Assembly: GCF_014696315.1 (NCBI RefSeq)
Contig: NZ_JACJPX010000023.1
Span: forward strand, 41,426 to 105,425
Reading direction: 5' to 3'
Length of the DNA: 64,000 bases
From: Calothrix membranacea FACHB-236
GTDB taxonomy: Bacteria > Cyanobacteriota > Cyanobacteriia > Cyanobacteriales > Nostocaceae
In this document: positions 50,965 through 59,895 of the stretch, piece by piece
Layout: every line of letters starts with the position of its first letter
Numbering within the stretch: position 1 is the first letter of the stretch
Position numbers and translations under genes: made by a program
The notes under the pieces: generated by a model
What the model saw: only the letters and a program-made list of their open reading frames with translations
What the model was told of the DNA's origin: nothing
The model's database searches: none

Positions 50965-52005
50965 ATGAAATACAACCAACTTGGCGAAAGCGATTTAAAA
51001 GTTTCCGAAATTTGTTTGGGAACCATGACTTATGGGCATCAAAATACTATTGAAGAAGCCCATCAGCAATTAGATTATGCTATTGCTCACGGGGTGAACT
51101 TTATTGATACTGCGGAAATGTACCCAGTACCCCCTCGTGGCGAAACTCAAGGGAAAACAGAAGCTTATATTGGCGAATGGTTGAGAAAACAGCAACGGGA
51201 TCAACTAATTGTTGCTACTAAAATTGCTGGGCCCGGTCGTCCATTTAAATGGCTGCGGGACGGAAATATCAAAATTGATAGTAAGAATATTCAGCAAGCG
51301 GTAGATGATAGTTTGAAGCGATTACAAACAGATTATATCGATTTGTACCAAATTCACTGGCCCGATCGCTATGTTCCAACTTTTGGTCAGACAGAGTATA
51401 AACCAGAGTTAGAACGGGAAACTGTGAATATTTCTGAGCAATTAGCAGCCTTTGCAGAAGTCATCAAAGCAGGTAAAGTCCGCTATATAGGTTTGAGTAA
51501 TGAAACTCCTTGGGGCGTAACTAAGTTTGTTCATGCTGCTAAAAAGTTAGGATTACCTAAAGTAGTCTCAATTCAGAATGCTTATAACTTGCTAAATCGC
51601 GTTTTTGATTCCGCCTTAGCAGAAGTTTCGCATTACACAAATGTGGGTTTACTCGCCTACAGTCCACTAGGATTTGGTTTGTTATCAGGCAAGTATATAG
51701 AAAATAGCAAACTAGAAAATACCCGCTTAAGTCTATTTCCTGGTTTTGGACAACGTTATCTCAAACAAAACGTCAATGAAGCTGTAACAGCTTATGCGGA
51801 AATTGCCAAAAAACATAATTTAACACCTGCTCAATTAGCTTTAGCTTTTGTGCGGAGTCGCTGGTTTGTAAGTAGTACAATTATTGGTGCTACAACTTTA
51901 CAACAACTACAAGAAAATATTGAAAGTGTAAATGTAGTTCTTAACCCAGAGATTTTAGCAGAGTTAGACGCAGTTCATACAAGTTATCCCAATCCAGCGC
52001 CATAA
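50965..52005 (+). CDS. Aldo/keto reductase (Tas-like)
   Basis: 346 residues. AKR features: GTMTYGHQNTIEEAHQQLDY, FIDTAEMYPVPPRGETQGKT (catalytic Asp, Tyr), VATKIAGPGRP (Lys), YQIHWPDRYVP (His) and GATTLQQLQENIESV near the NADPH phosphate site. It is similar over its length to the Tas protein group. Several positions that are Met or Cys in E. coli Tas (as recalled) are Thr, Leu, Gln or Pro here. Substrate unknown; it lies beside sulfur-island genes. Confidence 0.92.
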   Translation: MKYNQLGESDLKVSEICLGTMTYGHQNTIEEAHQQLDYAIAHGVNFIDTAEMYPVPPRGETQGKTEAYIGEWLRKQQRDQLIVATKIAGPGRPFKWLRDGNIKIDSKNIQQAVDDSLKRLQTDYIDLYQIHWPDRYVPTFGQTEYKPELERETVNISEQLAAFAEVIKAGKVRYIGLSNETPWGVTKFVHAAKKLGLPKVVSIQNAYNLLNRVFDSALAEVSHYTNVGLLAYSPLGFGLLSGKYIENSKLENTRLSLFPGFGQRYLKQNVNEAVTAYAEIAKKHNLTPAQLALAFVRSRWFVSSTIIGATTLQQLQENIESVNVVLNPEILAELDAVHTSYPNPAP

Positions 52006-52364
52006 TTTGTGTCAGACGCTTTGGCGCTAAAAACATAGATTTTTTTTGTTGATTGCTGACTGTTGACCGTTAACTGTCAGCAGTCAATTAACCTTATGAC
52101 TGAAAGTCATGATTACAGAAGATTTTTTTAATAAAAATTTATAAATTTCAGCTTATATTTAATATTCTATGCAAATAGATACGGCAAAGATGATAGACGT
52201 ATTTTGCATAAAATATGCGGCTTGAGGCAGTATTTTTTGGTTTTTAATTTGAAAAACGCTGCTTTTTATTGAGGATTTGAAGTTTGATCAAAACACCCTC
52301 TTGATTTTTGTAAAAAATTATGCAAGGCTTCTATTGGAAATAAATACTGTAACTTGACCGACTA

Positions 52365-52375
52365 ACCGTAATTTA
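52365..52375 (+). promoter_or_regulatory. Candidate motif accgtaattta upstream of the AprA-like gene
   Basis: Ten of eleven bases match accgtagttta found at 36587-36597 and 48266-48276. It is 145 nt upstream of the flavoprotein start and in the same orientation. The rest of 52006-52519 contains a TTGACTGTTAAC-type repeat near 52050-52085 and no gene. Confidence 0.3.
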
Positions 52376-52519
52376 TGGTATTGTAAATGCCAGTGCTACA
52401 ACAATATGCATTGATTAACTGTTCTAATGAACATCATTGCAGTTAGCAACTGGCATATTTATTGCATGATTATCTAAGTTTTTTTAGTTCATCAGCTAAA
52501 TATTGAGGCGAGGAATTCA

Positions 52520-54154
52520 ATGAGTAGTCCCCATTGGCGATCGCAGAATTCATCTACTATTGATGTTGACCCTAACTTGCACATAGATGTTCTAGTTATT
52601 GGCGGTGGCCCTGCTGGTACGTGGGCCGCTTGGAGTGCTGCATCTGCCGGTGCCAAGGTGGTTTTAGTCGATAAGGGTTACTGCGGTACGAGTGGTTGTG
52701 CAGCAGCATCAGGTAACGGAGTATGGTATGTACCTCCTGATGCAGAAGCTAGAGAAGCTGCAAAAGCCAGTCGCGAAGCCTTGGGGGGATTTTTAGCCAA
52801 TCGTACCTGGATGGATCGGGTACTGGATCAAACATATACCAACGTCAACCTATTAGCAGAGTGGGGTTATCCTTTTCCTATTGATGAAGAGGGTAAACCC
52901 TATCGGCGCAGTCTCCAGGGGCCAGAATATATGCGCCTGATGCGGAAGCAAATCAAGCGGGTGGGTGTAACAATTTTAGACAATAGCCCTGCCTTGCAAT
53001 TGTTAGTGGACGCAGAAGGTGCGGTTGCTGGGGCAACTGGAATTAACCGTCAGACTGGTAAGCAATGGGTTGTACGTGCAGGTGGAGTAATCATTGCAAC
53101 AGGTGGTTGTGCTTTCTTGAGTAAAGCCTTAGGTTGCAATGTCCTGACTGGGGATGGATACCTCATGGCAGCAGAAGCGGGTGCAGAGATGTCAGGGATG
53201 GAATTTTCTAACGCATATGGCATCTCTCCCGCCTTTTCTTCGGTTACCAAAACCCTGTTTTACAATTGGGCAACTTTCACATACGAAGATGGCACGCCTA
53301 TACCTGGTGCAGGTTCTCAAAGAGGGCGTTCAGTAATTGCCCAAACGCTGTTGACACAACCTGTCTATGCCATCTTGGATAAAGCAAATGAAGAGATGCA
53401 GGCAAATATGCGGAAAGCACAGCCGAATTTCTTCTTACCTTTTGATCGTGCAGGGATTGATCCCTTTAATCAACGTTTCTCCGTCACCTTGCGTTTAGAA
53501 GGAACAGTACGCGGAACAGGTGGGATTCGGATTGTTGATTCTAGCTGTGCTGCATCAGTCCCAGGACTTTACGCTGCTGGTGATGCTGCTACCAGAGAAT
53601 TAATTTGTGGTGGCTTTACTGGTGGTGGTAGTCATAATGCAGCTTGGGCAATTTCTTCTGGTTACTGGGCTGGTAAATCTGCCGCTGAATACGCCCAGGA
53701 TTTAGGGGAGTGGGGAAATCAGCGCCCTGTAGAAGCTGTTGGCGAGGCTGGATTTATCAGTGGTAGTCAACACCAAATTAAAGCTGAAGAGGTGATTCAA
53801 GCGACCCAAGCTGAAGTTTTCCCCTACGATCGCAATCTTTTCCGTACAGAACAAACTTTAACTGGATCATTGCAGAGATTAGATCATCTTTGGCAAGAAA
53901 TTCGTAGTAGTCAAGCTGGTAATCAGCAAAATATTATTCAGATGCGGGAAGCTGCTGCAATGGTGGCTACAGCGCGATGGATGTATAACAGCGCTTTAGA
54001 ACGGAAAGAAACTCGCGGTATGCACAAGCATCTAGATTTTCCAGAGATGGATGTTCATCAGCAACACTATTTAGTTAGTGGTGGGTTGGACAAAGTTTGG
54101 GTGAGAAATGAGGGATTGGGGAGTGAGAAGGAATTGGTAGGTGTGTCTCCTTAG
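52520..54154 (+). CDS. AprA/fumarate-reductase-like FAD flavoprotein
   Basis: 544 residues. The FAD-binding motif is VLVIGGGPAGTWAAWSAASA with GYCGTSGCAAASG; further conserved parts are GGVIIATGGCAFLSKALGC, GDGYLMAAEAGAEMSGMEF, GTVRGTGGIRIVD and GLYAAGDAATRELICGGFTG. This is the fumarate reductase/AprA flavoprotein superfamily. It is paired with a two-[4Fe-4S] ferredoxin like AprB and a sulfonate-type binding protein. This suggests an oxidoreductase acting on an organosulfur compound or sulfite. True APS reductase is not proven. Met and Cys content is normal. Confidence 0.85.
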   Translation: MSSPHWRSQNSSTIDVDPNLHIDVLVIGGGPAGTWAAWSAASAGAKVVLVDKGYCGTSGCAAASGNGVWYVPPDAEAREAAKASREALGGFLANRTWMDRVLDQTYTNVNLLAEWGYPFPIDEEGKPYRRSLQGPEYMRLMRKQIKRVGVTILDNSPALQLLVDAEGAVAGATGINRQTGKQWVVRAGGVIIATGGCAFLSKALGCNVLTGDGYLMAAEAGAEMSGMEFSNAYGISPAFSSVTKTLFYNWATFTYEDGTPIPGAGSQRGRSVIAQTLLTQPVYAILDKANEEMQANMRKAQPNFFLPFDRAGIDPFNQRFSVTLRLEGTVRGTGGIRIVDSSCAASVPGLYAAGDAATRELICGGFTGGGSHNAAWAISSGYWAGKSAAEYAQDLGEWGNQRPVEAVGEAGFISGSQHQIKAEEVIQATQAEVFPYDRNLFRTEQTLTGSLQRLDHLWQEIRSSQAGNQQNIIQMREAAAMVATARWMYNSALERKETRGMHKHLDFPEMDVHQQHYLVSGGLDKVWVRNEGLGSEKELVGVSP

Positions 54155-54265
54155 TTATCTTTTTTCTCACGCAGAGGCGCAGAGGCGCAAAGGAAGAGAT
54201 TGAGATTCTGGACTCATGTGCCTCATTTCTCAATCCAAAATTTAAAATCTAAAATCCAAAATCGT

Positions 54266-54616
54266 ATGATTGAGTTAGTTAGTGCGTCGCGGTGTATTCA
54301 ATGTAATATTTGCGTGAATGTTTGCCCGACAAATGTTTTTGATAGAGTGCCAGATGCACCACCTACTATTGCTAGACAAAGTGATTGTCAAACCTGTTTC
54401 ATGTGTGAATTGTACTGTCCGGTGGATGCTTTATATGTAGCACCACAAGTTGATCCTCTGGATTCTGTCGATGAAACATTACTGAAAGAGGCTGAACTTT
54501 TGGGAAGCTACCGGAGAAATATTGGTTGGGGACGCGTTGGCGAAGCCCACCGAAGGTATCGCACTTCCTCTGCCCAAGAAGATTCTACACACCAAATTCT
54601 CAAGCAGATGAAATAG
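54266..54616 (+). CDS. AprB-like ferredoxin, two [4Fe-4S] clusters
   Basis: 116 residues from ATG 54266; the frame upstream to 54200 translates a dispersed repeat, so I use the later start. Cluster motifs are CIQCNICVNVCPTNVFD and CQTCFMCELYCPVDALY, two C-x2-C-x2-C-x3-CP sets. The tail of about 40 residues is as expected for AprB-like electron partners. It follows the flavoprotein gene by 111 nt, which include an AAAATCTAAAATCC repeat. Confidence 0.9.
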   Translation: MIELVSASRCIQCNICVNVCPTNVFDRVPDAPPTIARQSDCQTCFMCELYCPVDALYVAPQVDPLDSVDETLLKEAELLGSYRRNIGWGRVGEAHRRYRTSSAQEDSTHQILKQMK

Positions 54617-54760
54617 TACGTCTGCAAAATGAGTCCAAAGTCAAGGGTCAAGAGTCAAAAATTTACATAGACTCTGGCTTCTTGATTTTCATATACACAC
54701 ATCAACTAACTTATTTTGTTCTCTTCTCTGCGTTCTCCGTGTCTCTGCGGTTCGTTTTTC

Positions 54761-55762
54761 ATGCTTAAACTACCAACTTTAGCTGTATCGAGTTTATTAT
54801 TTCTTACTACTGCTTGCAGTTCTAATCAAACTGTTTCTCAAGCGGTACCCAATCCCACAACTACAACTAAGGCGGAAGTAAAAACTTCCACATTGCGGTT
54901 GGGTTTTATTACTAACGGTAAAGTTAAAACACCAACTGGCCCGACAGGCTGGGCAATGCATCAAGGTAAACTTTTACCAGAATTGCAAAAATTAGGGATT
55001 ACAGAAATCAAAACGCTGAATTTTCCTAACGGGCCGAACTTGAATGAAGCCTTGGTAGCTGGGGAAGTGGATGTAGGAATTTATGGTGATACACCTGCAT
55101 TGGTTGGTAAAGCCAAAGGTTTACCCACGCGCTTGATTGGTCAAGAACAAGTAGGGACAAATGCTTGGTTATTAGCGAAGAAAAATGGCCCTCGTTCTGT
55201 AGCGGAACTTGAAGGAAAGAAGGTAGCTACTTCTAAAGGTTCTTATATGCATCGCTATTTAATTGGATTATTGCAAAAGTCTGGAATTAGCGATCGCGTC
55301 AAAGTCATCCATATGCTACCAAGCGAAGCCCAAGCTGCATTAGAACGGGGAGATGTGGCGGCGATCGCAGCATCAACGGGAACTGGGCCATTGTTAAAAG
55401 CAAAAGGTTATCCCGTGATTGATGAAGCAATTCAACACCCAGACTTACGCGGAACTAGTGTTACGGTAGCTACAGAAGATTTTTTGGCTAAACATCCAGA
55501 TTTACCGCAAAAGTGGAATCAGATTAAACAAGCATCTGTGAAAGATATTCAAGCCAACCCAGAGGCTTACTACAAGTTTCATGCTGATGTATCAGGATAT
55601 CCTCTCGATGTAGTTAAGGCTTCTTTTCCCATCACACAATTCCCAGTAGAACCTTTACCCGATCAAGGCGTACAACTTTTAGAAGGGACAAAGAAATTTT
55701 TAGTCTCGCAAAAATTAGCCCAATCTGATTTTAAATTAGATGATTGGATAGCGAAGCAATAA
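54761..55762 (+). CDS. Third sulfonate/nitrate-type ABC binding lipoprotein
   Basis: 333 residues from ATG 54761; the frame upstream to 54716 reads a dispersed CTCTGCGTTCTC repeat. The N terminus MLKLPTLAVSSLLFLTTACS is a lipoprotein signal. The core LRLGFITNGKVKTPTGPTGW, NEALVAGEVDVGIYGDTPAL, KKVATSKGSYMHRYLIGLLQ is an SsuA/TauA-like fold. No permease is adjacent. It is probably the binding protein for the substrate of the AprAB-like pair. Four Met and one Cys, so moderately sulfur-poor. Confidence 0.87.
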   Translation: MLKLPTLAVSSLLFLTTACSSNQTVSQAVPNPTTTTKAEVKTSTLRLGFITNGKVKTPTGPTGWAMHQGKLLPELQKLGITEIKTLNFPNGPNLNEALVAGEVDVGIYGDTPALVGKAKGLPTRLIGQEQVGTNAWLLAKKNGPRSVAELEGKKVATSKGSYMHRYLIGLLQKSGISDRVKVIHMLPSEAQAALERGDVAAIAASTGTGPLLKAKGYPVIDEAIQHPDLRGTSVTVATEDFLAKHPDLPQKWNQIKQASVKDIQANPEAYYKFHADVSGYPLDVVKASFPITQFPVEPLPDQGVQLLEGTKKFLVSQKLAQSDFKLDDWIAKQ

Positions 55763-55817
55763 AAGGTTTAGAATATCAATTCAGCAAAAGGTGGTGATTG
55801 ATAAGAAAATAAATTTG

Positions 55818-56102
55818 ATGAAAAACGCAAAAGTTATCCTAGAAGAGTTTAGGGAGTTAGGTACAAAGCACTATTTTAAACTGACCAATGGGCAAGAATA
55901 TCAAGGATGGATAATGGACATTCTTGATGAAAAACTTAGTTTTGCAGATTCCGGGCCGCTAGCCTCTGAAGCAGAGATTGAGATTGAAATTGCAATGGTA
56001 GATCTAGCGACATTATCCTATTGGGATGAAACACAAAATCTTTGGGTTGATACATATTGGGATAATGCTACACAAATCTGGTTACATACTCCTGCTAGAT
56101 AA
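55818..56102 (+). CDS. Conserved small protein, unknown function
   Basis: 94 residues from ATG 55818; a GTG at 55791 would add nine residues. The protein is acidic with LTNGQEYQGWIMDILDEKLS and EIAMVDLATLSYWDE followed by a Trp-rich tail. It suggests a small SH3-like or LSm-like barrel, which is only an impression. It follows the binding protein by 55 nt. Confidence 0.5.
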   Translation: MKNAKVILEEFRELGTKHYFKLTNGQEYQGWIMDILDEKLSFADSGPLASEAEIEIEIAMVDLATLSYWDETQNLWVDTYWDNATQIWLHTPAR

Positions 56103-56241
56103 AGTAAAAAGTAAAAAGATAATACCTATACATAAATTTAGGGTATTTGACAAGGACATATTATTTCTCGTTACACTTTCTACTGGAAGGGCTTGTGAAC
56201 ATTGTATTTTTTTTTCTTTTGCTTTTTAACTTTTGCCTTGT

Positions 56242-56961
56242 TCAGTCATCATAGATAAATACTTCTAAACTAGACCAGCGTTCTTGTAGTACTTCTGATA
56301 ATGAACGTAAACCCCATAATTCGCTACGACGATGACCAACAGCAATCACACCTATTTTAGTTTCTTGTATTGCGGCTTTAGCTGGTTGGCGAAATTGTCC
56401 TGTAATATAAACATCAACACCACGTTTTGCTGCTTCGCGTACTAATAAATCTGTCATTGCACCAACAACAGCAATGCGTTTAATATCAGAGTTAGCTGCT
56501 GGTAATATTTGTTCGGGTTTGCCAAATATTTGTGTGATAAAACTACATAATTCGACGAAAGATTGAGTCTGTATGTTGCCAATCATGCCAATTGCTCTAT
56601 TTTCTTTTTCGCCTAATACTTCTAAATTAGACATTTGCAAAACTTGAGCTAAACGAGGATTGAAACCTATTGTTAAGCACTCATCGAATGGTAGATGATA
56701 GGAAATTATTCCCAACTCTGGCGGAAGCTTCTCTAATTTTAAGTTCCAAGGACGATGTAAGAATAATGCATCTAAATGTTTATAGTTGACCCATTCATAT
56801 AATCTTGTTTCAGCTTCCAGTGCTAACCCTAAACGTTCTACAGGATTTGATGATGGTAAATATATACCGCCTCTCTCGCCAGTAGGAAATTGCTCTACAT
56901 TGAAGAATTTATTTAGAAAGTCTACTATATTTGTTAGATAAATTGGATGATATTTAAACAT
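56242..56961 (-). CDS. Nif3-like dinuclear metal-centre protein
   Basis: 239 residues. Nif3/YbgI features: LDALFLHRPWNL (metal His), YHLPFDECLTIGFNP, RIAVVGAMTDLLVREAAKRG, VDVYITGQFRQPAKAA and IGVIAVGHRRSELWGL with a C-terminal metal His. Function of Nif3 proteins is unclear; GTP cyclohydrolase-like fold is often stated. Length is about that of the short form. Confidence 0.8.
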   Translation of the reverse strand: MFKYHPIYLTNIVDFLNKFFNVEQFPTGERGGIYLPSSNPVERLGLALEAETRLYEWVNYKHLDALFLHRPWNLKLEKLPPELGIISYHLPFDECLTIGFNPRLAQVLQMSNLEVLGEKENRAIGMIGNIQTQSFVELCSFITQIFGKPEQILPAANSDIKRIAVVGAMTDLLVREAAKRGVDVYITGQFRQPAKAAIQETKIGVIAVGHRRSELWGLRSLSEVLQERWSSLEVFIYDD

Positions 56962-57053
56962 AATTTTAAAAAACTATAATTAATAATAGTTGACGCTAAA
57001 AAAATCAACATTCATAAGTAGATTTGACTCAAATATAAATGGAGTAAGCGACA

Positions 57054-58004
57054 ATGAAGCTCATTCTTCCCATAGAAGTTGCTGATGAGATTAAACCGCA
57101 TCTACCTAGCGATATAACATTTGTGCGGGCTGATGTTGATGGCAATATTGATGGTGACGCTACAGATGCGGAAGTATATTTTAGTTGGCTTTATTATATA
57201 AAACCAACGACTTTACAAAAAGTTCTGGATGCAGCGCCTAGATTACGTTGGCACCAAGCAACAAATGCAGGTGTAAATAATATTCTGACACCCCAATATT
57301 TAGAACGAGAAATTTTGCTGACGAATGGTGCAGGGCTTCATGCTATTCCGATGGCGGAATTTGTGATTGCTTATATTTTGTCTTACGCTAAAAATTTTCC
57401 GAAATTGCGTGAACTACAAGCACAAAAAAGTTGGCAACGAGGCTTTAGAAATGAAGAACTACTAGATAAAACATTATTAATTATCGGTGCAGGTGGAATT
57501 GGGCAAGAAATTGCTAAACGCGCTCAAGCTTTTGGTTTAAATATTTATGGTAGTCGCCGTAATCCGCAACCATTACCAAACTTCGATAAAATAGTGGGTG
57601 CAAATGAATGGAAACCACTATTAAGTGAAGCGCATTATGTAGTTATTGCCACACCTTTAACTAAAGAAACCAAGGGGATGATTGATGAAGAAGTGTTTAG
57701 CCTCATGCGTCCCGATGCTTATTTAATTAATATTGCCCGTGGTGCAATTGTTGATGAACCTGCACTGATTAAAGCTTTGCAAACTGGTCAAATTGCTGGT
57801 GCAGCTTTAGATACAGTCTTTACAGAACCGCTACCACCAGAAAGTCAGTTATGGACGCAACCAAATATTTTTATTACGCCTCATTGTTCTGGTCATTCTC
57901 CCAAAACTAGAGAGCGGGCGATCGCACTTTTTCTCGATAATTTTACACGCTATTACCACGGTCAACCCCTGCGTAATGTCGTCGATAAAAATGCTGGCTA
58001 TTAA
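57054..58004 (+). CDS. D-2-hydroxyacid dehydrogenase family protein
   Basis: 316 residues. NAD(P) loop LLIIGAGGIGQEIAKRAQAF, catalytic Arg in LINIARGAIVDEPALIKALQ, Glu in DTVFTEPLPPESQLW and His in FITPHCSGHS. It is a reductase of 2-oxoacids, close to the GhrA-like branch. It is divergent from the Nif3-like gene; the substrate is not predictable. Confidence 0.93.
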   Translation: MKLILPIEVADEIKPHLPSDITFVRADVDGNIDGDATDAEVYFSWLYYIKPTTLQKVLDAAPRLRWHQATNAGVNNILTPQYLEREILLTNGAGLHAIPMAEFVIAYILSYAKNFPKLRELQAQKSWQRGFRNEELLDKTLLIIGAGGIGQEIAKRAQAFGLNIYGSRRNPQPLPNFDKIVGANEWKPLLSEAHYVVIATPLTKETKGMIDEEVFSLMRPDAYLINIARGAIVDEPALIKALQTGQIAGAALDTVFTEPLPPESQLWTQPNIFITPHCSGHSPKTRERAIALFLDNFTRYYHGQPLRNVVDKNAGY

Positions 58005-58097
58005 AAGGAAAGAGGGACGCACAGCGGTACGTCCCCAATATTGGTTTGGAAACAATTACAAATCTAATTACCAGACTTAGCTCTGCAAGTTATGCAG

Positions 58098-58628
58098 TTA
58101 GAAGTCGTTTTGGTAAAACTGTAACCGTGCTACACCCAGAGATTGACCTTCTGTACTTTGATCTGCGGGAGCAGCTTTGACATTAAACAAGTAAAATCCT
58201 TCGTAAGCAGGATTACGATATGGCTTTAGAGCAATGGTTACGGTTTGACCAGGTGGTAAAGGCTGTGCAAACTGGAGTGTCACAGTATTATCTTGATTGG
58301 GGTTACTAGCGATCGCAACTGGCAGATTTTCTCCAATGCGGTCGCTTGTTCCCACAAAGGCGCTACTTTGTTGAGCATCAAACTCAATATTTTCGCCACC
58401 TTGAATCTGTGTCAGCGTCACCTGTTGTAAGGGTTTGGTTGCAGAAGCGGGTACAGCGACAGTGAAATAATAGGTTGCTGTCGAGACATTGGTTTGATTG
58501 TATGTAGTCCTAGCACTCAGAGGTACTGGAACATCAGTATTAGCAGCATAGCTTTTGGAAATCGGCAGCAAACAGAGTCCAAAACTGAGAGCTAAAACAG
58601 CTTTAGATAATCTAGAAATATTCTTCAT
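58098..58628 (-). CDS. DUF2808 exported protein
   Basis: 176 residues with a signal peptide (1 to about 28, ending KSYAAN). The mature part YYFTVAVPASATKPLQQVTL, GENIEFDAQQSSAFVGT, PLPPGQTVTIALKPYRNPAY and GFYLFNVKAAP matches DUF2808, a cyanobacterial periplasmic or envelope family of unknown function. It ends with VARLQFYQNDF. Confidence 0.88.
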   Translation of the reverse strand: MKNISRLSKAVLALSFGLCLLPISKSYAANTDVPVPLSARTTYNQTNVSTATYYFTVAVPASATKPLQQVTLTQIQGGENIEFDAQQSSAFVGTSDRIGENLPVAIASNPNQDNTVTLQFAQPLPPGQTVTIALKPYRNPAYEGFYLFNVKAAPADQSTEGQSLGVARLQFYQNDF

Positions 58629-58637
58629 GGCAGTTAC

Positions 58638-58668
58638 GGGATGGATACGGATGGATACGGATGGATAT
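58638..58668. repeat. Decamer tandem repeat ggatggatac
   Basis: About three copies of a 10-bp unit lie immediately upstream of the DUF2808 start codon on its 5' side. Confidence 0.7.
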
Positions 58669-58824
58669 TTAAATTAGGCTTTAAAATTGGCAAATCAATT
58701 GCAAAAGTATCCTCAAGTTATAGCCAATTTATGACTATAAGCTGATGCCACTTTTGTTGAGATGCCATAGATATGTAGATGAAGAAACTCTCCCAGCGTA
58801 ATATGTCTGACGGTTTCTTATCCT

Positions 58825-58920
58825 ATGGAAGACTTCATCTTCCTCAGCCTAATTTTCGGAGCATGGCAAATATATTCTGGCTTAATTATTGAGATTTTTA
58901 CAAGTAAAATGCGTCAATAA
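58825..58920 (+). CDS. Possible 31-residue membrane microprotein
   Basis: A frame from ATG 58825 encodes one hydrophobic segment, FIFLSLIFGAWQIYSGLIIE, and a short basic tail. No good ribosome-binding site is seen. It lies in a 596-nt gap that otherwise shows nothing. Uncertain. Confidence 0.2.
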   Translation: MEDFIFLSLIFGAWQIYSGLIIEIFTSKMRQ

Positions 58921-59224
58921 CTAAATATTTTTTGTTGCCCAAAACACCCATAATCCCATCAGATTTAGAGCTTTTAAAACATATTAAAAACAGAAGCTAC
59001 TAATGAGATTAGCGGTGTTATTATCCAGGATTAGCGATATACTTCATAGGCATCTTTTATTCAAAATAAAGCTAAAAAATTTCAGGTGGATGTTTGATTT
59101 CTTGTATTTACAAGATAAAACCAGTACGATAATTAAAGCAAATACTCTTTCTTTTTAAAATGATAAATAAAAATTATCATTGCACCAATGATCAATGACC
59201 CTTTCAAGTTAGGGGGCAATTCCC

Positions 59225-59863
59225 CTACAGAAACAGAGGTTGAACTGTCAGATCCTTAAGGGTGATGGTAAAATTACGCTGTTGTGCGATCGCAATGAAG
59301 GAAATCACCGCTTCACACGCTACTGCAACGGTTAACATTACCAAGTTGCGCGCCAAGGGATAATCACAGACATCATCATTTACATCAGAAGGAAGGCGAT
59401 AAACTTCATTCCAAATCACCTCTGCATAGTCGGCTGCAAGCCCAACATGAAGACAAGGAATATGGAATTTTTCTGCATAATCCTTGACTGCTTGACGGGC
59501 GATACTGTTATCAAAAACATCGATAATTAGTTGGCTATCCTTGAGGAGTTGACTTGTATTTGCTGGTGTCAACTCTTTGGTTTTGCTTTCAATTTTTGTA
59601 CCAATGGCGCGATATAAATTATTCGCCAAAATCTTCGCCTTAAACGCGCCTACATCGGAACGGTAATAAGGCTGAGTAGAAAGATTACGTTCCTCAATGC
59701 GATCGCAATCAATCACAGTCAGTTTATCAAAACCAGACCGAGCTAAGTTTTCTGTGATGTTCGCTCCCAATGCGCCAGCACCACAGATAGTAACAGGATA
59801 ATCCTTCAGCTTTTTCATCACAGCATTGCTGCGGTAAAGCTGTTCGTGAAAAAAGATGGACAT
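59225..59863 (-). CDS. ThiF/E1-like adenylyltransferase, minimal form
   Basis: 212 residues from ATG 59863; the upstream in-frame extension translates an AATTCGT repeat. The nucleotide loop VTICGAGALGANITENLARS (GxGxxG, residues 28-33), VIDCDRIEERNLSTQPYYR and GAFKAKILANNLYRA match E1-like enzymes that adenylate a ubiquitin-like or small C terminus. No zinc C-x2-C pair is present. A Cys in HIPCLHVG might be catalytic. It lies 32 nt after the 277-residue gene, so both form an operon with the RNA and VWA genes upstream. Confidence 0.88.
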   Translation of the reverse strand: MSIFFHEQLYRSNAVMKKLKDYPVTICGAGALGANITENLARSGFDKLTVIDCDRIEERNLSTQPYYRSDVGAFKAKILANNLYRAIGTKIESKTKELTPANTSQLLKDSQLIIDVFDNSIARQAVKDYAEKFHIPCLHVGLAADYAEVIWNEVYRLPSDVNDDVCDYPLARNLVMLTVAVACEAVISFIAIAQQRNFTITLKDLTVQPLFL

Positions 59864-59895
59864 AATTCGTAATTCGTAATTCGTAGTTAATAAAT

